Shown here: piece after piece, positions 14,515-23,590 of the stretch
How the letters are laid out: every line of letters starts with the position of its first letter
Numbering within the stretch: position 1 is the stretch's first letter
Assembly: GCF_003319125.1 (NCBI RefSeq)
Contig: NZ_QOHG01000016.1
Span: 1 to 64,000 of the forward strand
DNA: 64,000 bases
Reading direction: 5' to 3'
DNA from: Blastococcus sp. TF02A-26
Lineage (GTDB): Bacteria; Actinomycetota; Actinomycetes; Mycobacteriales; Geodermatophilaceae
Position numbers and translations under genes: made by a program
The notes under the pieces: generated by a model
Databases searched by the model: none
What the model was told of the DNA's origin: nothing
The model's input: the letters and a program-made list of their open reading frames with translations, nothing else

Positions 14515-15588
14515 GTGCTCACGTCGCTGACTTCACCGCTCGCCGTCGACCACCCCGCTCGCCGCCGTCTCGGCGTCTTCTGCAGCGCCGATCTGGCCGC
14601 ACGAGGCGTCACCGAGCGGGAGGTGCGGACGGCGGTGCGGACCGGCGTCTGGGTGCGGCTGCGGACCGGCGTCTTCGTGCGTGCCGAGGACCTCGCGGAG
14701 GTCGAGCGGACCGGGCGCCGGCCGGGGTTGGAGGCCCTCGCCGTGACCGCCTCGCTCGACCGGTCCTCGGCCGTGCTGAGCGGTGCCACGGCGGCGTGGG
14801 TGTGGGGTCTGCCCCGTCCTCGCGACGCGGCAGCGGTGGTGCAGCTCACCGACCCGTATCGGTGGCGGCGCGGCCGGGGGTACGTGATGACCCGCGCCTC
14901 CCTCCCCGACGACGAGGTCACCGTCCGCGGCGCCTACCGCGTCACCACCGCGGCACGCACCCTCGCCGACGTCACGCGCGCCTGGCCGGAGGTCCCCGCC
15001 GTGGCCGCTGTCGACGCCGCTCTGCTGCGCGGGCTGACCACCCGCGAGGAGCTGAGCCGGGTCCTCGACCGGCAGGCCTGCGTCCCCGGCGTCCCCCGTG
15101 CGGTCCGGGCGCTGGAACTCGCTGACGGCCGGGCCGAGTCATGGCTGGAGACGGCGGGGCGGCTCACCTTCGCGGCCCTCGGGCTCCCACCCTTCGTCCC
15201 GCAGGTGGAGCTGTGGCTGGACGGGCGCCTGCTGAAGGTCGCCGACGGCTGGTACGCCGACGCCGCGGTGGCGGTCGAGTTCGACGGCCGGGTGAAGTAC
15301 CGGCGCCCGCGCTACGGCCGGACGCCGCAGGAGGAGCTGTGGCAGGAGAAGCGCACCGAGGACCTGCTCCGCTCGCACGGGGTGCGATTCGTGCGCGTCG
15401 TCGCCGATGACCTGGGCGCCGGCCGGACCGAACTCGACCGGCTCGTCCGCCGGCACCTGGCCGCCGACGGTCCCACGGTCCGGGCCTTCACGGAGGTGCC
15501 GCGGCCCGAGGGTCGCTGGCGCGGCGGCGATGCGGGCGACGACGGGTGGCTCCACCGGACCGACGACCGTGTCGGTGGCCCGGCTTGA
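14515..15588 (+). CDS. AbiEi-like winged-helix protein with DUF559-type nuclease-like C-terminus
   Basis: 357 residues from GTG 14515. The N-terminus (HPARRRLGVFCSADLAARGVTEREVRTAV, then GVWVRLRTGVFVR) is the winged helix of AbiEi-type antitoxins. The C-terminal part (about residues 240-330) has VAVEFDGRVKYRRP, ELWQEKRTEDLLRSHGVRFVRV, a PD-(D/E)XK/Vsr-like pattern of DUF559 proteins. In type IV systems AbiEi represses and antagonises the nucleotidyltransferase toxin AbiEii; no AbiEii gene is adjacent, so this is an orphan. Many such orphans occur in Geodermatophilaceae and Nocardioidaceae. Palindromic repeats flank the gene. Any nuclease activity is inferred from pattern only. Confidence 0.8.
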   Translation: MLTSLTSPLAVDHPARRRLGVFCSADLAARGVTEREVRTAVRTGVWVRLRTGVFVRAEDLAEVERTGRRPGLEALAVTASLDRSSAVLSGATAAWVWGLPRPRDAAAVVQLTDPYRWRRGRGYVMTRASLPDDEVTVRGAYRVTTAARTLADVTRAWPEVPAVAAVDAALLRGLTTREELSRVLDRQACVPGVPRAVRALELADGRAESWLETAGRLTFAALGLPPFVPQVELWLDGRLLKVADGWYADAAVAVEFDGRVKYRRPRYGRTPQEELWQEKRTEDLLRSHGVRFVRVVADDLGAGRTELDRLVRRHLAADGPTVRAFTEVPRPEGRWRGGDAGDDGWLHRTDDRVGGPA

Positions 15589-15596
15589 GCCGGTCC

Positions 15597-15661
15597 GCCG
15601 ACCGTTGAGCCGTGCTGCGGCGCGGCTCAACGGTCGGCGAGGCGGGTCAACCCGCCTCGCC
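15597..15661. repeat. Two overlapping near-perfect palindromes, possible terminator
   Basis: First hairpin: 16-base arms at 15597-15612 and 15623-15638 (core GACCGTTGAGCCG and its complement) with a 10-base loop. Second hairpin: 12-base arms at 15636-15647 and 15650-15661 (GGCGAGGCGGGT and complement) with a 2-base loop; it shares three bases with the first. They lie 9 bases after the AbiEi-like stop and could end its transcript, but there is no T-run and a related repeat occurs upstream of the gene. Confidence 0.7.
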
Positions 15662-15712
15662 GCTGGCACCATCCGCGCCATCCCACCGACCGCCCTCCCG
15701 AGGAGACGCCGG

Positions 15713-16549
15713 ATGTCCGACCTGCCCGAGCTGCTGCAGCTGACCGAGATCGGCGACCGGCGCCTCAAGGTGTTCCAGCCGGCCGAGTCCGCCGAGGGCC
15801 GCGACGTCGTCTTCAGCGGCCAGCTGCTGGGTCAGCTGATGATGGCCTCGGACCGGTACGCAGGGGGCAAGGACGTCCGGTCCGTTCACGCGGTCTTCGC
15901 CCGCGCCGGGTCCTACCGCTCCCCCATCGAGCTCGAGGTCGAGTCGTTGCAGGCCGGCCGCACCTGGGCCAGCGACACGGTCACCGCCCGGCAGGACGGC
16001 AGGCTGCTGTGCCGGGCGACGGTGCTCCTGAACGTGCTGGACGACGACCTGATGCGACACGGGCCGGCGATGCCCGACGTCCCCGGCTGGGCCGACCTGT
16101 CCCCCGACCCCCGCGCCCAGGCGTTCCCCGGCGCGGAGGTCCGCCCGGTGCCGGGCGAGCCGATGGACGGCGACGTGCCGCTCGAGGCAGCCTGGCACCG
16201 CTACGACCGGCCGCTGGTGGCCCCGGCGGCGAACCAGGCCGTGCTGGCGTGGGCGACCTGCGGGCAGCTGATCGGCCTCGCCGTCCGCCCGCACTCCGAC
16301 ACCGTCGACTTCGGGCAGGCGCACGTCACCCTGAGCACCGGCGTCATCGGGCACACGCTGCACTTCCTGGAGCGCTTCGACGTGAGCCGGCCGCTGCTGA
16401 TCACGCAGGAGGCGACCAAGGCCGCGACGGGTCGGGTCTACGGCCGGGGCAGCGTCTTCACCGAGGACGGCGTCCTGGTGGCGGCGTTCGAGCAGGACTC
16501 GATGGCCAAGCACGCCGGCCGGTCGCTGGACCCGCGCACCGCGATGTAG
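15713..16549 (+). CDS. Acyl-CoA thioesterase, TesB type
   Basis: 278 residues, ATG preceded by GAGGAGA. It hydrolyses acyl-CoA to free acid and CoA. Two hot-dog domains are visible: the first around RDVVFSGQLLGQLMMASDRYA and SVHAVFARAGSYRSPIELEVE; the second around VLAWATCGQLIGLAVRPHSDTVDFGQAHVTLS with the conserved late motif TGRVYGRGSVFTEDGVLVAAFEQD. Length matches double-hot-dog TesB proteins (about 280). The gene ends in TAG and is followed at once by a strong hairpin shared with glyS, which converges on it. Confidence 0.88.
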   Translation: MSDLPELLQLTEIGDRRLKVFQPAESAEGRDVVFSGQLLGQLMMASDRYAGGKDVRSVHAVFARAGSYRSPIELEVESLQAGRTWASDTVTARQDGRLLCRATVLLNVLDDDLMRHGPAMPDVPGWADLSPDPRAQAFPGAEVRPVPGEPMDGDVPLEAAWHRYDRPLVAPAANQAVLAWATCGQLIGLAVRPHSDTVDFGQAHVTLSTGVIGHTLHFLERFDVSRPLLITQEATKAATGRVYGRGSVFTEDGVLVAAFEQDSMAKHAGRSLDPRTAM

Positions 16550-16551
16550 CG

Positions 16552-16593
16552 GCGGAGGGGATCCGTGGGGTCACGCCCACGGATCCCCTCCGC
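16552..16593. terminator. Bidirectional hairpin between tesB-like gene and glyS
   Basis: 18-base perfect arms (16552-16569 and 16576-16593, core GAGGGGATCCGTGGG) with a 6-base loop lie between two convergent stop codons (16549 and 16598). The stem is very stable. No T-run follows on either strand, which is common for hairpins in high-GC Actinobacteria. Confidence 0.85.
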
Positions 16594-16597
16594 GCAC

Positions 16598-18001
16598 TCA
16601 GCAGCCGGGGAGGCGAGCGCCGAGGTAGGACTGGACCTGGTCGAGGGCCACCCGCTCCTGGCTCATCGAGTCGCGCTCCCGGATGGTCACCGCCTGGTCC
16701 TCGAGGGTGTCGAAGTCGACGGTGATGCAGAACGGCGTCCCGACCTCGTCCTGCCGGCGGTACCTGCGGCCGATGGCGCCCGCGTCGTCGAAGTCGACGT
16801 TCCAGTTCCGCCGCAGCGCCGCGGCCAGGTCGCGGGCCTTGGGCGACAGGTCGGCGTTGCGCGACAGCGGGAGGACGGCGGCCTTGACCGGCGCCAGCCG
16901 CGGGTCGAGCTTGAGGACCGTGCGGGTGTCGACGCCGCCCTTGGCGTTGGGCGCCTCGTCCTCGGTGTAGGCCTCGACGAGGAACGCCATCAGCGAGCGG
17001 GTGAGCCCGGCTGCCGGCTCGATCACGTACGGCGTCCAGCGGGTGTTGGTGGCCTGGTCGAAGTAGGACAGGTCCGTGCCCGAGTGCTGGGTGTGCGTCG
17101 TGAGGTCGAAGTCCGTGCGGTTGGCGATGCCCTCGAGCTCACCCCACTCCGAGCCCTGGAAGCCGAAGCGGTACTCGATGTCGACGGTGCGCTTCGAGTA
17201 GTGCGACAGCTTCTCCTTGGCGTGCTCGTAGTGCCGCAGGTTGTCCGGGGAGATGCCGAGGTCGGTGTACCAGCGGGTCCGCTCGTCGATCCAGTACTGG
17301 TGCCACTCCTCGTCGCTGCCGGGCTCGACGAAGAACTCCATCTCCATCTGCTCGAACTCGCGGGTCCGGAAGATGAAGTTGCCGGGGGTGATCTCGTTGC
17401 GGAACGACTTGCCGATCTGGCCGATGCCGAACGGCGGCTTCTTCCGCGCGGCGCCCATGACGTTGGCGAAGTTCACGAAGATGCCCTGCGCGGTCTCCGG
17501 GCGCAGGTAGTGCAGCCCCGACTCGTCCTCGACCGGGCCGAGGTAGGTCTTCAGCATCATGTTGAAGTCGCGCGGCTCGGTCCACGCGCCCTTCGTGCCG
17601 CAGTTCGGGCAGGAGATGTCGGCCAGGCCGTTCTCCGGCGCCCGGCCCTTGCGCGCCTCGAAGTCCTCTTCGAGGTGGTCGGCCCGGAAGCGCTTGTGGC
17701 AGCTCTGGCACTCGGTCAGCGGGTCGGTGAAGACGCCGACGTGCCCGGAGGCGACCCAGGTCTGTCGCGGCAGGATCACCGAGGAGTCCAGGCCGACGAT
17801 GTCGTCACGGCTCTGGACGACGGTGCGCCACCACTGCTTCTTGATGTTCTCCTTGAGCTCGACGCCCAGGGGCCCGTAGTCCCAGGCGGAGCGGGTGCCG
17901 CCGTAGATCTCGCCGGAGGGGAAGACGAACCCCCGGCGCTTGCAGAGGTTGACCACCTTGTCGAGGCGGGCGGGGTCGTGCTTGGTCGGGCTCTCGGCCA
18001 C
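16598..18001 (-). CDS. glyS: Glycyl-tRNA synthetase (homodimeric class II)
   Basis: 467 residues from a GTG. Charges tRNA-Gly. Class II signatures are visible: motif 1 region near [20 protein letters not shown], motif 2 [16 protein letters not shown], and motif 3 near the C-terminal half ([16 protein letters not shown]). An inserted zinc-type pair occurs in [15 protein letters not shown] and CPNCGTKG. The C-terminal anticodon-binding domain is present. Length is normal for the alpha2-type enzyme of Actinobacteria. The gene converges on the thioesterase gene with a shared hairpin. Confidence 0.97.
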   Translation of the reverse strand: MAESPTKHDPARLDKVVNLCKRRGFVFPSGEIYGGTRSAWDYGPLGVELKENIKKQWWRTVVQSRDDIVGLDSSVILPRQTWVASGHVGVFTDPLTECQSCHKRFRADHLEEDFEARKGRAPENGLADISCPNCGTKGAWTEPRDFNMMLKTYLGPVEDESGLHYLRPETAQGIFVNFANVMGAARKKPPFGIGQIGKSFRNEITPGNFIFRTREFEQMEMEFFVEPGSDEEWHQYWIDERTRWYTDLGISPDNLRHYEHAKEKLSHYSKRTVDIEYRFGFQGSEWGELEGIANRTDFDLTTHTQHSGTDLSYFDQATNTRWTPYVIEPAAGLTRSLMAFLVEAYTEDEAPNAKGGVDTRTVLKLDPRLAPVKAAVLPLSRNADLSPKARDLAAALRRNWNVDFDDAGAIGRRYRRQDEVGTPFCITVDFDTLEDQAVTIRERDSMSQERVALDQVQSYLGARLPGC

Positions 18002-18074
18002 GGGCTCTCAGGCTCCATCCGGCTGGCGGTCGGCGGTTGACCCGCCCACGGTAGTCGCCTCGCCCTGCGTCCCC

Positions 18075-18347
18075 TCAGTCGACGGCGTAGACCCCCGGTT
18101 CGTCGACCGCGTGGACCCACACCGGGGCGCCGGCGATCTTCACCTCGGCCGCCGAGAGGGCACGGCGGTAGGCGCCGACGCCCTCCCAGACGGTCACCAG
18201 CGCCCACAGGCCCGGCTCCTCGGCCGCCTCGCCGGCGTGCCCGTCGCGGAAGCCGGGCCGACCGGCCAGCGCCGACAGCAGCGCGGCCACCGCCGCCGGG
18301 AATTCCTCGGCGTCGGTCGGCACGCGCAGCCGGGTCACGGCGAACAC
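18075..18347 (-). CDS. Small ABM-superfamily protein
   Basis: 90 residues (MFAVTRLRVPTDAEEFPAAVAALLSALAGRPGFRDG, then LWALVTVWEGVGAYRRAL). The pattern beta-helix-beta with PGF and WALVTVWEG is that of antibiotic-biosynthesis-monooxygenase-like dimeric ferredoxin folds. Most members have no known substrate. It sits about 75 bases upstream of glyS on the same strand and about 25 bases downstream of the next membrane-protein gene, so the three may be co-transcribed. Confidence 0.7.
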   Translation of the reverse strand: MFAVTRLRVPTDAEEFPAAVAALLSALAGRPGFRDGHAGEAAEEPGLWALVTVWEGVGAYRRALSAAEVKIAGAPVWVHAVDEPGVYAVD

Positions 18348-18373
18348 CTGGCACCCCCTCCGGGCGGCGTCGT

Positions 18374-19198
18374 TCAGGGCAGCTCGAGGTCGGCGACCAG
18401 CAGGTCCTCGTCGACGTACATGGTGAGGGTCCGCTCCGCGCTCGCCGTCCCGACGGTGACCGTGACGGCCTCCAGACCGCTGCCCTCGTCGTACTCGACG
18501 CCCACCAGCTCGGCGTCGGTGATCTCCTCGTTGCCGAGCACGCGCTCGTAGAACACCGCCACGAGGAACTCCTCCGGGGCGACGCCGTTGGCCGCGGCCT
18601 CCTGCTCCACCACGGCGAGCAGATCGGGGCCGACCAGGTCCAGGGCGTACGCGCCGTCTCCCCCGACGAGCGCCTCGAAGAAGGTCGCCGCGACCTCGAC
18701 CGAGCCGGGGATCTCCTCCTCACCGGAGGGGTCGTCGGCCTCCTCCATCGGGACCTGGGCGCCGGTGGGCAGCTCCACGTCCGGGTCGACGAGCTCGCCG
18801 TCCATGTCCTCACCGGCGGCGGTGGTCGTCGCGGTCGGGGCCGCCGGGCCGGCCGAGTCGTCGGAGTCGTCGCCGGACAGGAGGAAGAACAGCAGGACGC
18901 CGACGCCCGCGACCAGCACCACGGCCGCCGCGATCAGCCAGGGCAGCGCGCGCCGCCGCTTCGGCGGCCCGCCGTACCCGCCGGGCGGGAGCCCCCCGCC
19001 GGGCTGCCCGTACGGGCCCGGGGCGCCGTACTGGCCGGGCGGCCCGTACGGCGCGGGCGCGCCGTACTGGCCGGGCGGAGGCGGCGGGACGGGCGGGCGG
19101 GGACCGCCGGCCGGCGGCCCGTACCGACCGGGGGCGCCGTACGGACCGGGGGCCCCGTACTGGCCGGGAGCGCCGTACGGACCTGGGGGTTGGCTCAT
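18374..19198 (-). CDS. Pro/Gly/Tyr-rich single-pass membrane protein
   Basis: 274 residues. The first 75 residues are a repeat of PYGAPG/QYGAPG units, followed by a basic stretch (GGPPKRRRAL), one membrane helix (LPWLIAAAVVLVAGVGVLLFFLLSG), an acidic Thr/Ala linker and an extracytoplasmic DUF4878-like domain (SVEVAATFFEALVGGDGAYALDLVGPDLL). The N-terminal repeats resemble the linkers of the kinase encoded divergently at 19503, which hints at a common phase or scaffold location. The gene is transcribed away from that kinase, with 304 bases between them. Confidence 0.8.
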   Translation of the reverse strand: MSQPPGPYGAPGQYGAPGPYGAPGRYGPPAGGPRPPVPPPPPGQYGAPAPYGPPGQYGAPGPYGQPGGGLPPGGYGGPPKRRRALPWLIAAAVVLVAGVGVLLFFLLSGDDSDDSAGPAAPTATTTAAGEDMDGELVDPDVELPTGAQVPMEEADDPSGEEEIPGSVEVAATFFEALVGGDGAYALDLVGPDLLAVVEQEAAANGVAPEEFLVAVFYERVLGNEEITDAELVGVEYDEGSGLEAVTVTVGTASAERTLTMYVDEDLLVADLELP

Positions 19199-19502
19199 GG
19201 TGCTCCGCTCGTCCGGCCGGGCCGGGACCCCGCGACCCCGGCGACGACAGCACGGTAGCCACGCCCACCGGCCCTGCGCGCCCTGTTCGTCGCCCGGCCG
19301 GTGTCACAGCTCCGTCACGAACGCGCTCCGGCCCGCACCCGAGGCGTCCGGACCCCGCAGGCTGGGCCGGGCACCGCGGCCGGGATCCTGGCCGGTGTCC
19401 GGGCGCGTCCCTACACTCCGCCGACGACCGCATCCCGGCGCCGGCGCGGACCGACGGACGCCACGACCAGCCGGGCAGCGGCACACGGAGGGACCTCAGC
19501 GC

Positions 19503-21368
19503 GTGGATCTGGAGCAGTTCGGCCCGTACCGCATCGAGGCCCTGCTCGGTCGCGGCGGCATGGGCGAGGTCTACCGGGCCTTCGACACCGAGCACGAGCG
19601 GGTCGTCGCGCTGAAGGTGCTCTCGGAGTCCCTGGCCACCGACGCGGGCTACCGCGAGCGGTTCCGCCGCGAGGCGCACCTGGCGGCCCGGCTCAACGAG
19701 CCGCACATCGTCCCGATCCACCGCTACGGCGAGATCGACGGCCGGCTGTTCCTGGACATGCGCCTGGTGCCCGGCCGCGACGTCGCCGCCGTCCTGGCCG
19801 AGGACGGGCCGATGGACCCCGCCCGCGCGGTGTCGGTCGTCGGCCAGACCGCCCGGGCCCTGGACTCCGCGCACGCCGACGGGCTGGTGCACCGGGACGT
19901 CAAGCCGTCGAACATCCTGGTCACCGGCGGCGCCGACGACGAGTTCGTCTACCTCGTCGACTTCGGCATCGCCCGCTCGACCTCCGACGCCGCCGGCCCC
20001 TCCCTCACCCAGACCGGTGCGGCGCTGGGCTCGTTCGACTACATGGCGCCCGAACGCTTCCTGGAGAAGCCGATCGACCGGCGCGTCGACGTCTACGCAC
20101 TGGCCTGCGTGCTGTTCGAGTGCCTCACCGGCCGCCGTCCGTTCACCGGCGACGGGCTGGCCACGTTGATGTACGCGCACCTCAACACCGAGGCGCCGGC
20201 ACCGTCCTCCCTGCGCCCGGGGCTGCCGCGGCAGCTCGACGCCGTGGTGGCGAAGGGCCTGGCCAAGGACCCCGCCGCGCGGTACTCCACCTGCGGCGAG
20301 CTGGCGGCGGCCGCCCGTGCGGCGCTGCGCGCGGCCGGAGCGCCGGCGGCACCCCTCCCGACGGCTCCGCCGACGACGGTGACCCCGGTCCGGCCGCAGA
20401 CCGTCGGCTTCTCCGACCCGGGCCCCCGCGGGTACGGGCCGCCCTCCTCCCCCGGTCCCGGCGGGTACGGGCCGCCGTCCTCCCCCGGTCCGGACGGCTA
20501 CGGGCCGCCGTCGTCCCCCGGACCGCGCAGCTACGGGCCGCCGTCCTCCCCCGGGCCCTCCGGGTACGGGCCGCCGCCCGGGAGCGGGCCGTGGGCACCG
20601 GCGCCCGCCGCCGGCCACGGAGCGCGCTCCAACCCCGGTCCGCCCGGCTTCCCTCCCGGCGGACCGCCGCCCGGGTACGGCGCCGCGGGGTTCCGCGCCG
20701 GCGCCTCGCCCTCCGGCGGTCGCCGGCCCAACCGCCTGCCGTGGGTCCTCGGCGGGGTGGCCGTGCTCGTCGTGCTCGCCGTGGTCCTGGTCATCGCGCT
20801 GGCGGCGTCCGGTGGGGACGACGACGAGCAGGCCGACCCCACCCCGACCCCGACGACGACCTCGTCGAGCACCAGCACGAGCAGCAGCAGCACCGCGCCG
20901 CCCGAGGACGACCCGGAGGAGACCCTGCGGGCGATCCTGCCGAGGGGCTTCGACGAGGAGGACTGCGACACCGGCTCCCCCACGAACGACGGGGCGCTCG
21001 CGGTCCTCGACTGCGGGGCGTCCCCGGAGCAGCCCGGGCCCACGGCCGGCAGCTTCTACCTGTACGAGGACGACGACGCCGTCGACCAGGTCTTCCTCGC
21101 CGACATGGGCCGCAACGGGATCACCCCGCTGGCCGACGGCGCGCTGTGCCCGGACGCGCAGGGGTACGGCTACTACACGATCGACGAGCAGCGGGCCGGG
21201 CGGCTGGCGTGCTACATCGACGACGAGCAGAACGCGATCATCGTCTGGACGCAGGACGACGTGGGCGCCGAGGGGCTCATCGGCATCAGCGGGGGCGGCC
21301 AGGAGGGGCTGGTGACCCTCTACGAGTGGTGGGTCGAGCAGTCGAACAGCGACTTCGTGGCGGAGTGA
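19503..21368 (+). CDS. Membrane Ser/Thr protein kinase with four-cysteine extracytoplasmic domain
   Basis: 621 residues from a GTG preceded by GGAGG. Kinase domain residues 1-270: P-loop GRGGMGEVYRA, ATP Lys in ALKVL, catalytic HRDVKPSN, DFG and APERF are all intact. A Pro/Gly/Tyr/Ser-rich linker with repeated YGPPSSPGP units follows (about 300-400), then a membrane helix (LPWVLGGVAVLVVLAVVLVIALA), an acidic Thr/Ser linker and a roughly 145-residue outer domain with four cysteines. That domain recurs in the genes at 21490 and 29269. The protein probably senses an envelope signal and phosphorylates cytoplasmic targets; FHA-domain proteins such as the one at 25672 are typical partners. Confidence 0.93.
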   Translation: MDLEQFGPYRIEALLGRGGMGEVYRAFDTEHERVVALKVLSESLATDAGYRERFRREAHLAARLNEPHIVPIHRYGEIDGRLFLDMRLVPGRDVAAVLAEDGPMDPARAVSVVGQTARALDSAHADGLVHRDVKPSNILVTGGADDEFVYLVDFGIARSTSDAAGPSLTQTGAALGSFDYMAPERFLEKPIDRRVDVYALACVLFECLTGRRPFTGDGLATLMYAHLNTEAPAPSSLRPGLPRQLDAVVAKGLAKDPAARYSTCGELAAAARAALRAAGAPAAPLPTAPPTTVTPVRPQTVGFSDPGPRGYGPPSSPGPGGYGPPSSPGPDGYGPPSSPGPRSYGPPSSPGPSGYGPPPGSGPWAPAPAAGHGARSNPGPPGFPPGGPPPGYGAAGFRAGASPSGGRRPNRLPWVLGGVAVLVVLAVVLVIALAASGGDDDEQADPTPTPTTTSSSTSTSSSSTAPPEDDPEETLRAILPRGFDEEDCDTGSPTNDGALAVLDCGASPEQPGPTAGSFYLYEDDDAVDQVFLADMGRNGITPLADGALCPDAQGYGYYTIDEQRAGRLACYIDDEQNAIIVWTQDDVGAEGLIGISGGGQEGLVTLYEWWVEQSNSDFVAE

Positions 21369-21489
21369 GCCCGGCGGCCCGACCGCCGGGGGACGCGGCC
21401 GGCCGCGTGGCGTGCCGCGGGGACGGCGGCGGCAGTGCGAACCTGGGGCGGACGCACGCGCCAGCCACGCCCAGGAGGAACGTCAGCAC

Positions 21490-22530
21490 GTGGACCAGGA
21501 ACAGCCCGGTACCGACCTCGCCACCGTCCTGGCCGACGGCGGGCCGATGGAGCCGGCGCGGGCCGTGGCGATCGTCGGCCGGGTCGCCTCCCTCCTCGAC
21601 ACCGTCGCCGACGGGGGCGCCGTCCGCGAGATCACACCGGCCGACGTCCTGCTGAGCGGGGGCGACGACGTCCGGCTCACCGCTCCCGCGGAGGCCGCGG
21701 CGGTGCCCGGCGGGCGCCCGGACGTCCCGGCGCTGGCCCGCGTACTGGCCTCCTGCCTCCCCGACCGGCGCGACGAGCTCGACGCCGTGGTGCGGCGCGG
21801 GCTCGACGGCGGCTACGCGACCTGCGGTGACCTGGCCGCAGCGGCCGCGGCCGCCCTGCCGGCCGACAGCCCGACGACTCCCGCCCAGCGGTCCGCTCCG
21901 TCCTCCGTCCGCCTGCCGCTGCTCCTGGGGGCCGTCGCCGCGGTGGCCGTGCTGGCGCTCGTCCTGGTCCTCGTGCTCACCGGCGGGTCGGACGACGACG
22001 ACGCGGCCGATCCCGAGGCCACCGGCACCCCGACCACCGCGCCCCCGCTGGCCGCCGACGACACCGACGACCCGGCGCAGGCGCAGCTGCGGGCGACCAT
22101 CCCGCCCGACTGGATCCCGGTGGACTGCGACCACGGCGAGCTGCCCGACGACGGCGCGATCGCCGCGCTCGGGTGCGGCGCCGCCAGCACGCAGCCGGGG
22201 CCGGAGGACTCGGTGTTCTACCGCTACGCCGACGCCGCGACGGTCGACGCCGTGTTCCTGGCCGACATGGAGCGCAACGGCGTCGCACCGCTGCCGCCGG
22301 GCGCGGAGTGCCCCAGCGCGTACGGCCACACCACCTACGAGGTGGACGGCGAGCCGGCCGGACGGATGGGCTGCTACATCGACGGGAACAACAACGGGAT
22401 CCTCATCTGGACCCGCGACGCCGTCGCCACCGAGGGCATCGTGACCGTGATGGACGGCGGCCAGATCGGCCTGGACGTGCTCTACGACTGGTGGGTGCAG
22501 CAGGAGCTGAGCGACTTCATCCTGCCCTGA
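21490..22530 (+). CDS. Truncated kinase-like membrane protein (C-lobe remnant plus sensor domain)
   Basis: 346 residues from a GTG with CAGGAGGAA upstream, 121 bases after the kinase gene. Residues 6-115 align by eye with the kinase hinge and C-lobe (LATVLADGGPMEPARAVAIVG matches LAAVLAxxGPM of its neighbours), but there is no P-loop, no ATP lysine, no HRD (REITPADVLL occupies that place) and no DFG. A membrane helix (LPLLLGAVAAVAVLALVLVLVL) and the four-cysteine outer domain follow and look well conserved. It cannot be an active kinase. It may be a decoy or co-receptor for the sensor domain, or a pseudokinase in decline; the intact frame and good ribosome binding site argue it is expressed. 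Confidence 0.85.
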   Translation: MDQEQPGTDLATVLADGGPMEPARAVAIVGRVASLLDTVADGGAVREITPADVLLSGGDDVRLTAPAEAAAVPGGRPDVPALARVLASCLPDRRDELDAVVRRGLDGGYATCGDLAAAAAAALPADSPTTPAQRSAPSSVRLPLLLGAVAAVAVLALVLVLVLTGGSDDDDAADPEATGTPTTAPPLAADDTDDPAQAQLRATIPPDWIPVDCDHGELPDDGAIAALGCGAASTQPGPEDSVFYRYADAATVDAVFLADMERNGVAPLPPGAECPSAYGHTTYEVDGEPAGRMGCYIDGNNNGILIWTRDAVATEGIVTVMDGGQIGLDVLYDWWVQQELSDFILP

Positions 22531-23356
22531 GCGCGGCGGCGGCCATCGCGTCCAGCCGTCGGGCGACCAGGTCCGCCGTCGCCGGCCGCTGACCGATGGG
22601 CGCCAGGCAGTCGCTGACCAGCGCCGCCTCCTCGTGGGTGAGCCCCGGGGCCAGCGCCGGCTCCGCGCTCATGACCCGGCGGATGGCCAGCAGCGGCTCG
22701 CTGTCGGGCAGCTCCCCGTAGAGCCCGTTGCCGGTCAGCGCCCGGTGCAGGGTGGCGCCGAGCGCGAACAGCTCGGTCGCGCGCGAGGGCCGGTCGCCGC
22801 GCAGCAGGGCGGGGTCGAGGAACTCCACCGACGCCGCGCTGGCCATGCCGGTCAGCGTGACTCCGGGCGTGAGGAACCGGGCCAGGCCGAGGTCGGACAG
22901 CTTTCCCCCGCCGTCGGTGAGCAGGATGTTGGCGGGCTTCACGTCACCGTGGGTCAGGCCGGCCTCGTGCAGCGCGTGCAGGGCGTGCGCGGCGTGTGCG
23001 ACGGCGCGGAGCACCTCCCCGCGGCTGAGCGGGCGGGCCGGGGCGGCGAGCGAACCGAGCGGGCAGTACTCCATGGCGTACAGGAAGCTGTCCTGGAGGA
23101 CGGCGTCGTAGACCCGGACCAGGTACGGCGAGGTCACCTGGGCGAAGGCGCGCAGCTCCCGCACCCCGCGCTCGTAGGCCTGCTCGCTGTGCGTCCCGGT
23201 GAAGACCTTCACCGCGACGTACTCGTCGGGGAGCCCGAGCCGCGCCGGCGGGCGGGCCAGGTAGAAGCGTCCGTTGTTGCCCTCGCCGAGCACCCGGATC
23301 ACCTGGTAGTCCGCGATCGTGGCGGGCGCGGGGCCCGCCAGGCCGACGGCGTCCAT
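22517..23356 (-). CDS. Cytosolic Ser/Thr kinase-like protein (HGD/DLG)
   Basis: 279 residues. Kinase fold with glycine loop GEGNNGRFYLAR, ATP lysine in VAVKVF, catalytic loop HGDVKPANIL (Gly for the usual Arg) and DLG in place of DFG. The activation segment and C-lobe are present (FLDPALLRGDRPSRATELFALGATL). There is no membrane segment. HGD kinases lack the arginine that responds to activation-loop phosphorylation, so activity may be constitutive. The 3' end overlaps the convergent gene at 21490-22530 by 14 bases. It is not close in sequence to the three membrane kinases here. Confidence 0.88.
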   Translation of the reverse strand: MDAVGLAGPAPATIADYQVIRVLGEGNNGRFYLARPPARLGLPDEYVAVKVFTGTHSEQAYERGVRELRAFAQVTSPYLVRVYDAVLQDSFLYAMEYCPLGSLAAPARPLSRGEVLRAVAHAAHALHALHEAGLTHGDVKPANILLTDGGGKLSDLGLARFLTPGVTLTGMASAASVEFLDPALLRGDRPSRATELFALGATLHRALTGNGLYGELPDSEPLLAIRRVMSAEPALAPGLTHEEAALVSDCLAPIGQRPATADLVARRLDAMAAAALRAG

Positions 23357-23590
23357 GCACGTCCTCCTGAGCTGTCGTGCTCCCGGCCGGAGCCGGGTCG
23401 CCGCCGGTGCGGCAGCGGGTCAGTGTGCCCGGGTCGGGCACGTCCGGGAAGGCGACCGTGCCCGGTTCCGGAGTCCGTCCCGCTCGCGCGGCCGGGGTCA
23501 CCACGCGACGCGGGCCGCGGCTAGCATCCGCGCCCGCACGATGCCCGCGCCGGCGTCGCGTCCCCCGCCCCCTGCCCCACCGGAGCGACC

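Noticed and set aside
14226-15125. Alternative plus-strand frame over the AbiEi-like gene
   Set aside because: Arg-rich and without the AbiEi and DUF559 motifs that are clear in the 14515-15588 frame.
18960-19190. Repeat array on the minus strand
   Set aside because: It encodes the PYGAPG/QYGAPG repeats of a membrane protein; protein repeat rather than a regulatory DNA repeat.
20400-20600. Tandem DNA repeat or CRISPR-like array
   Set aside because: The repetition is coding: YGPPSSPGP units in the kinase linker, with no spacers and degenerate at DNA level.
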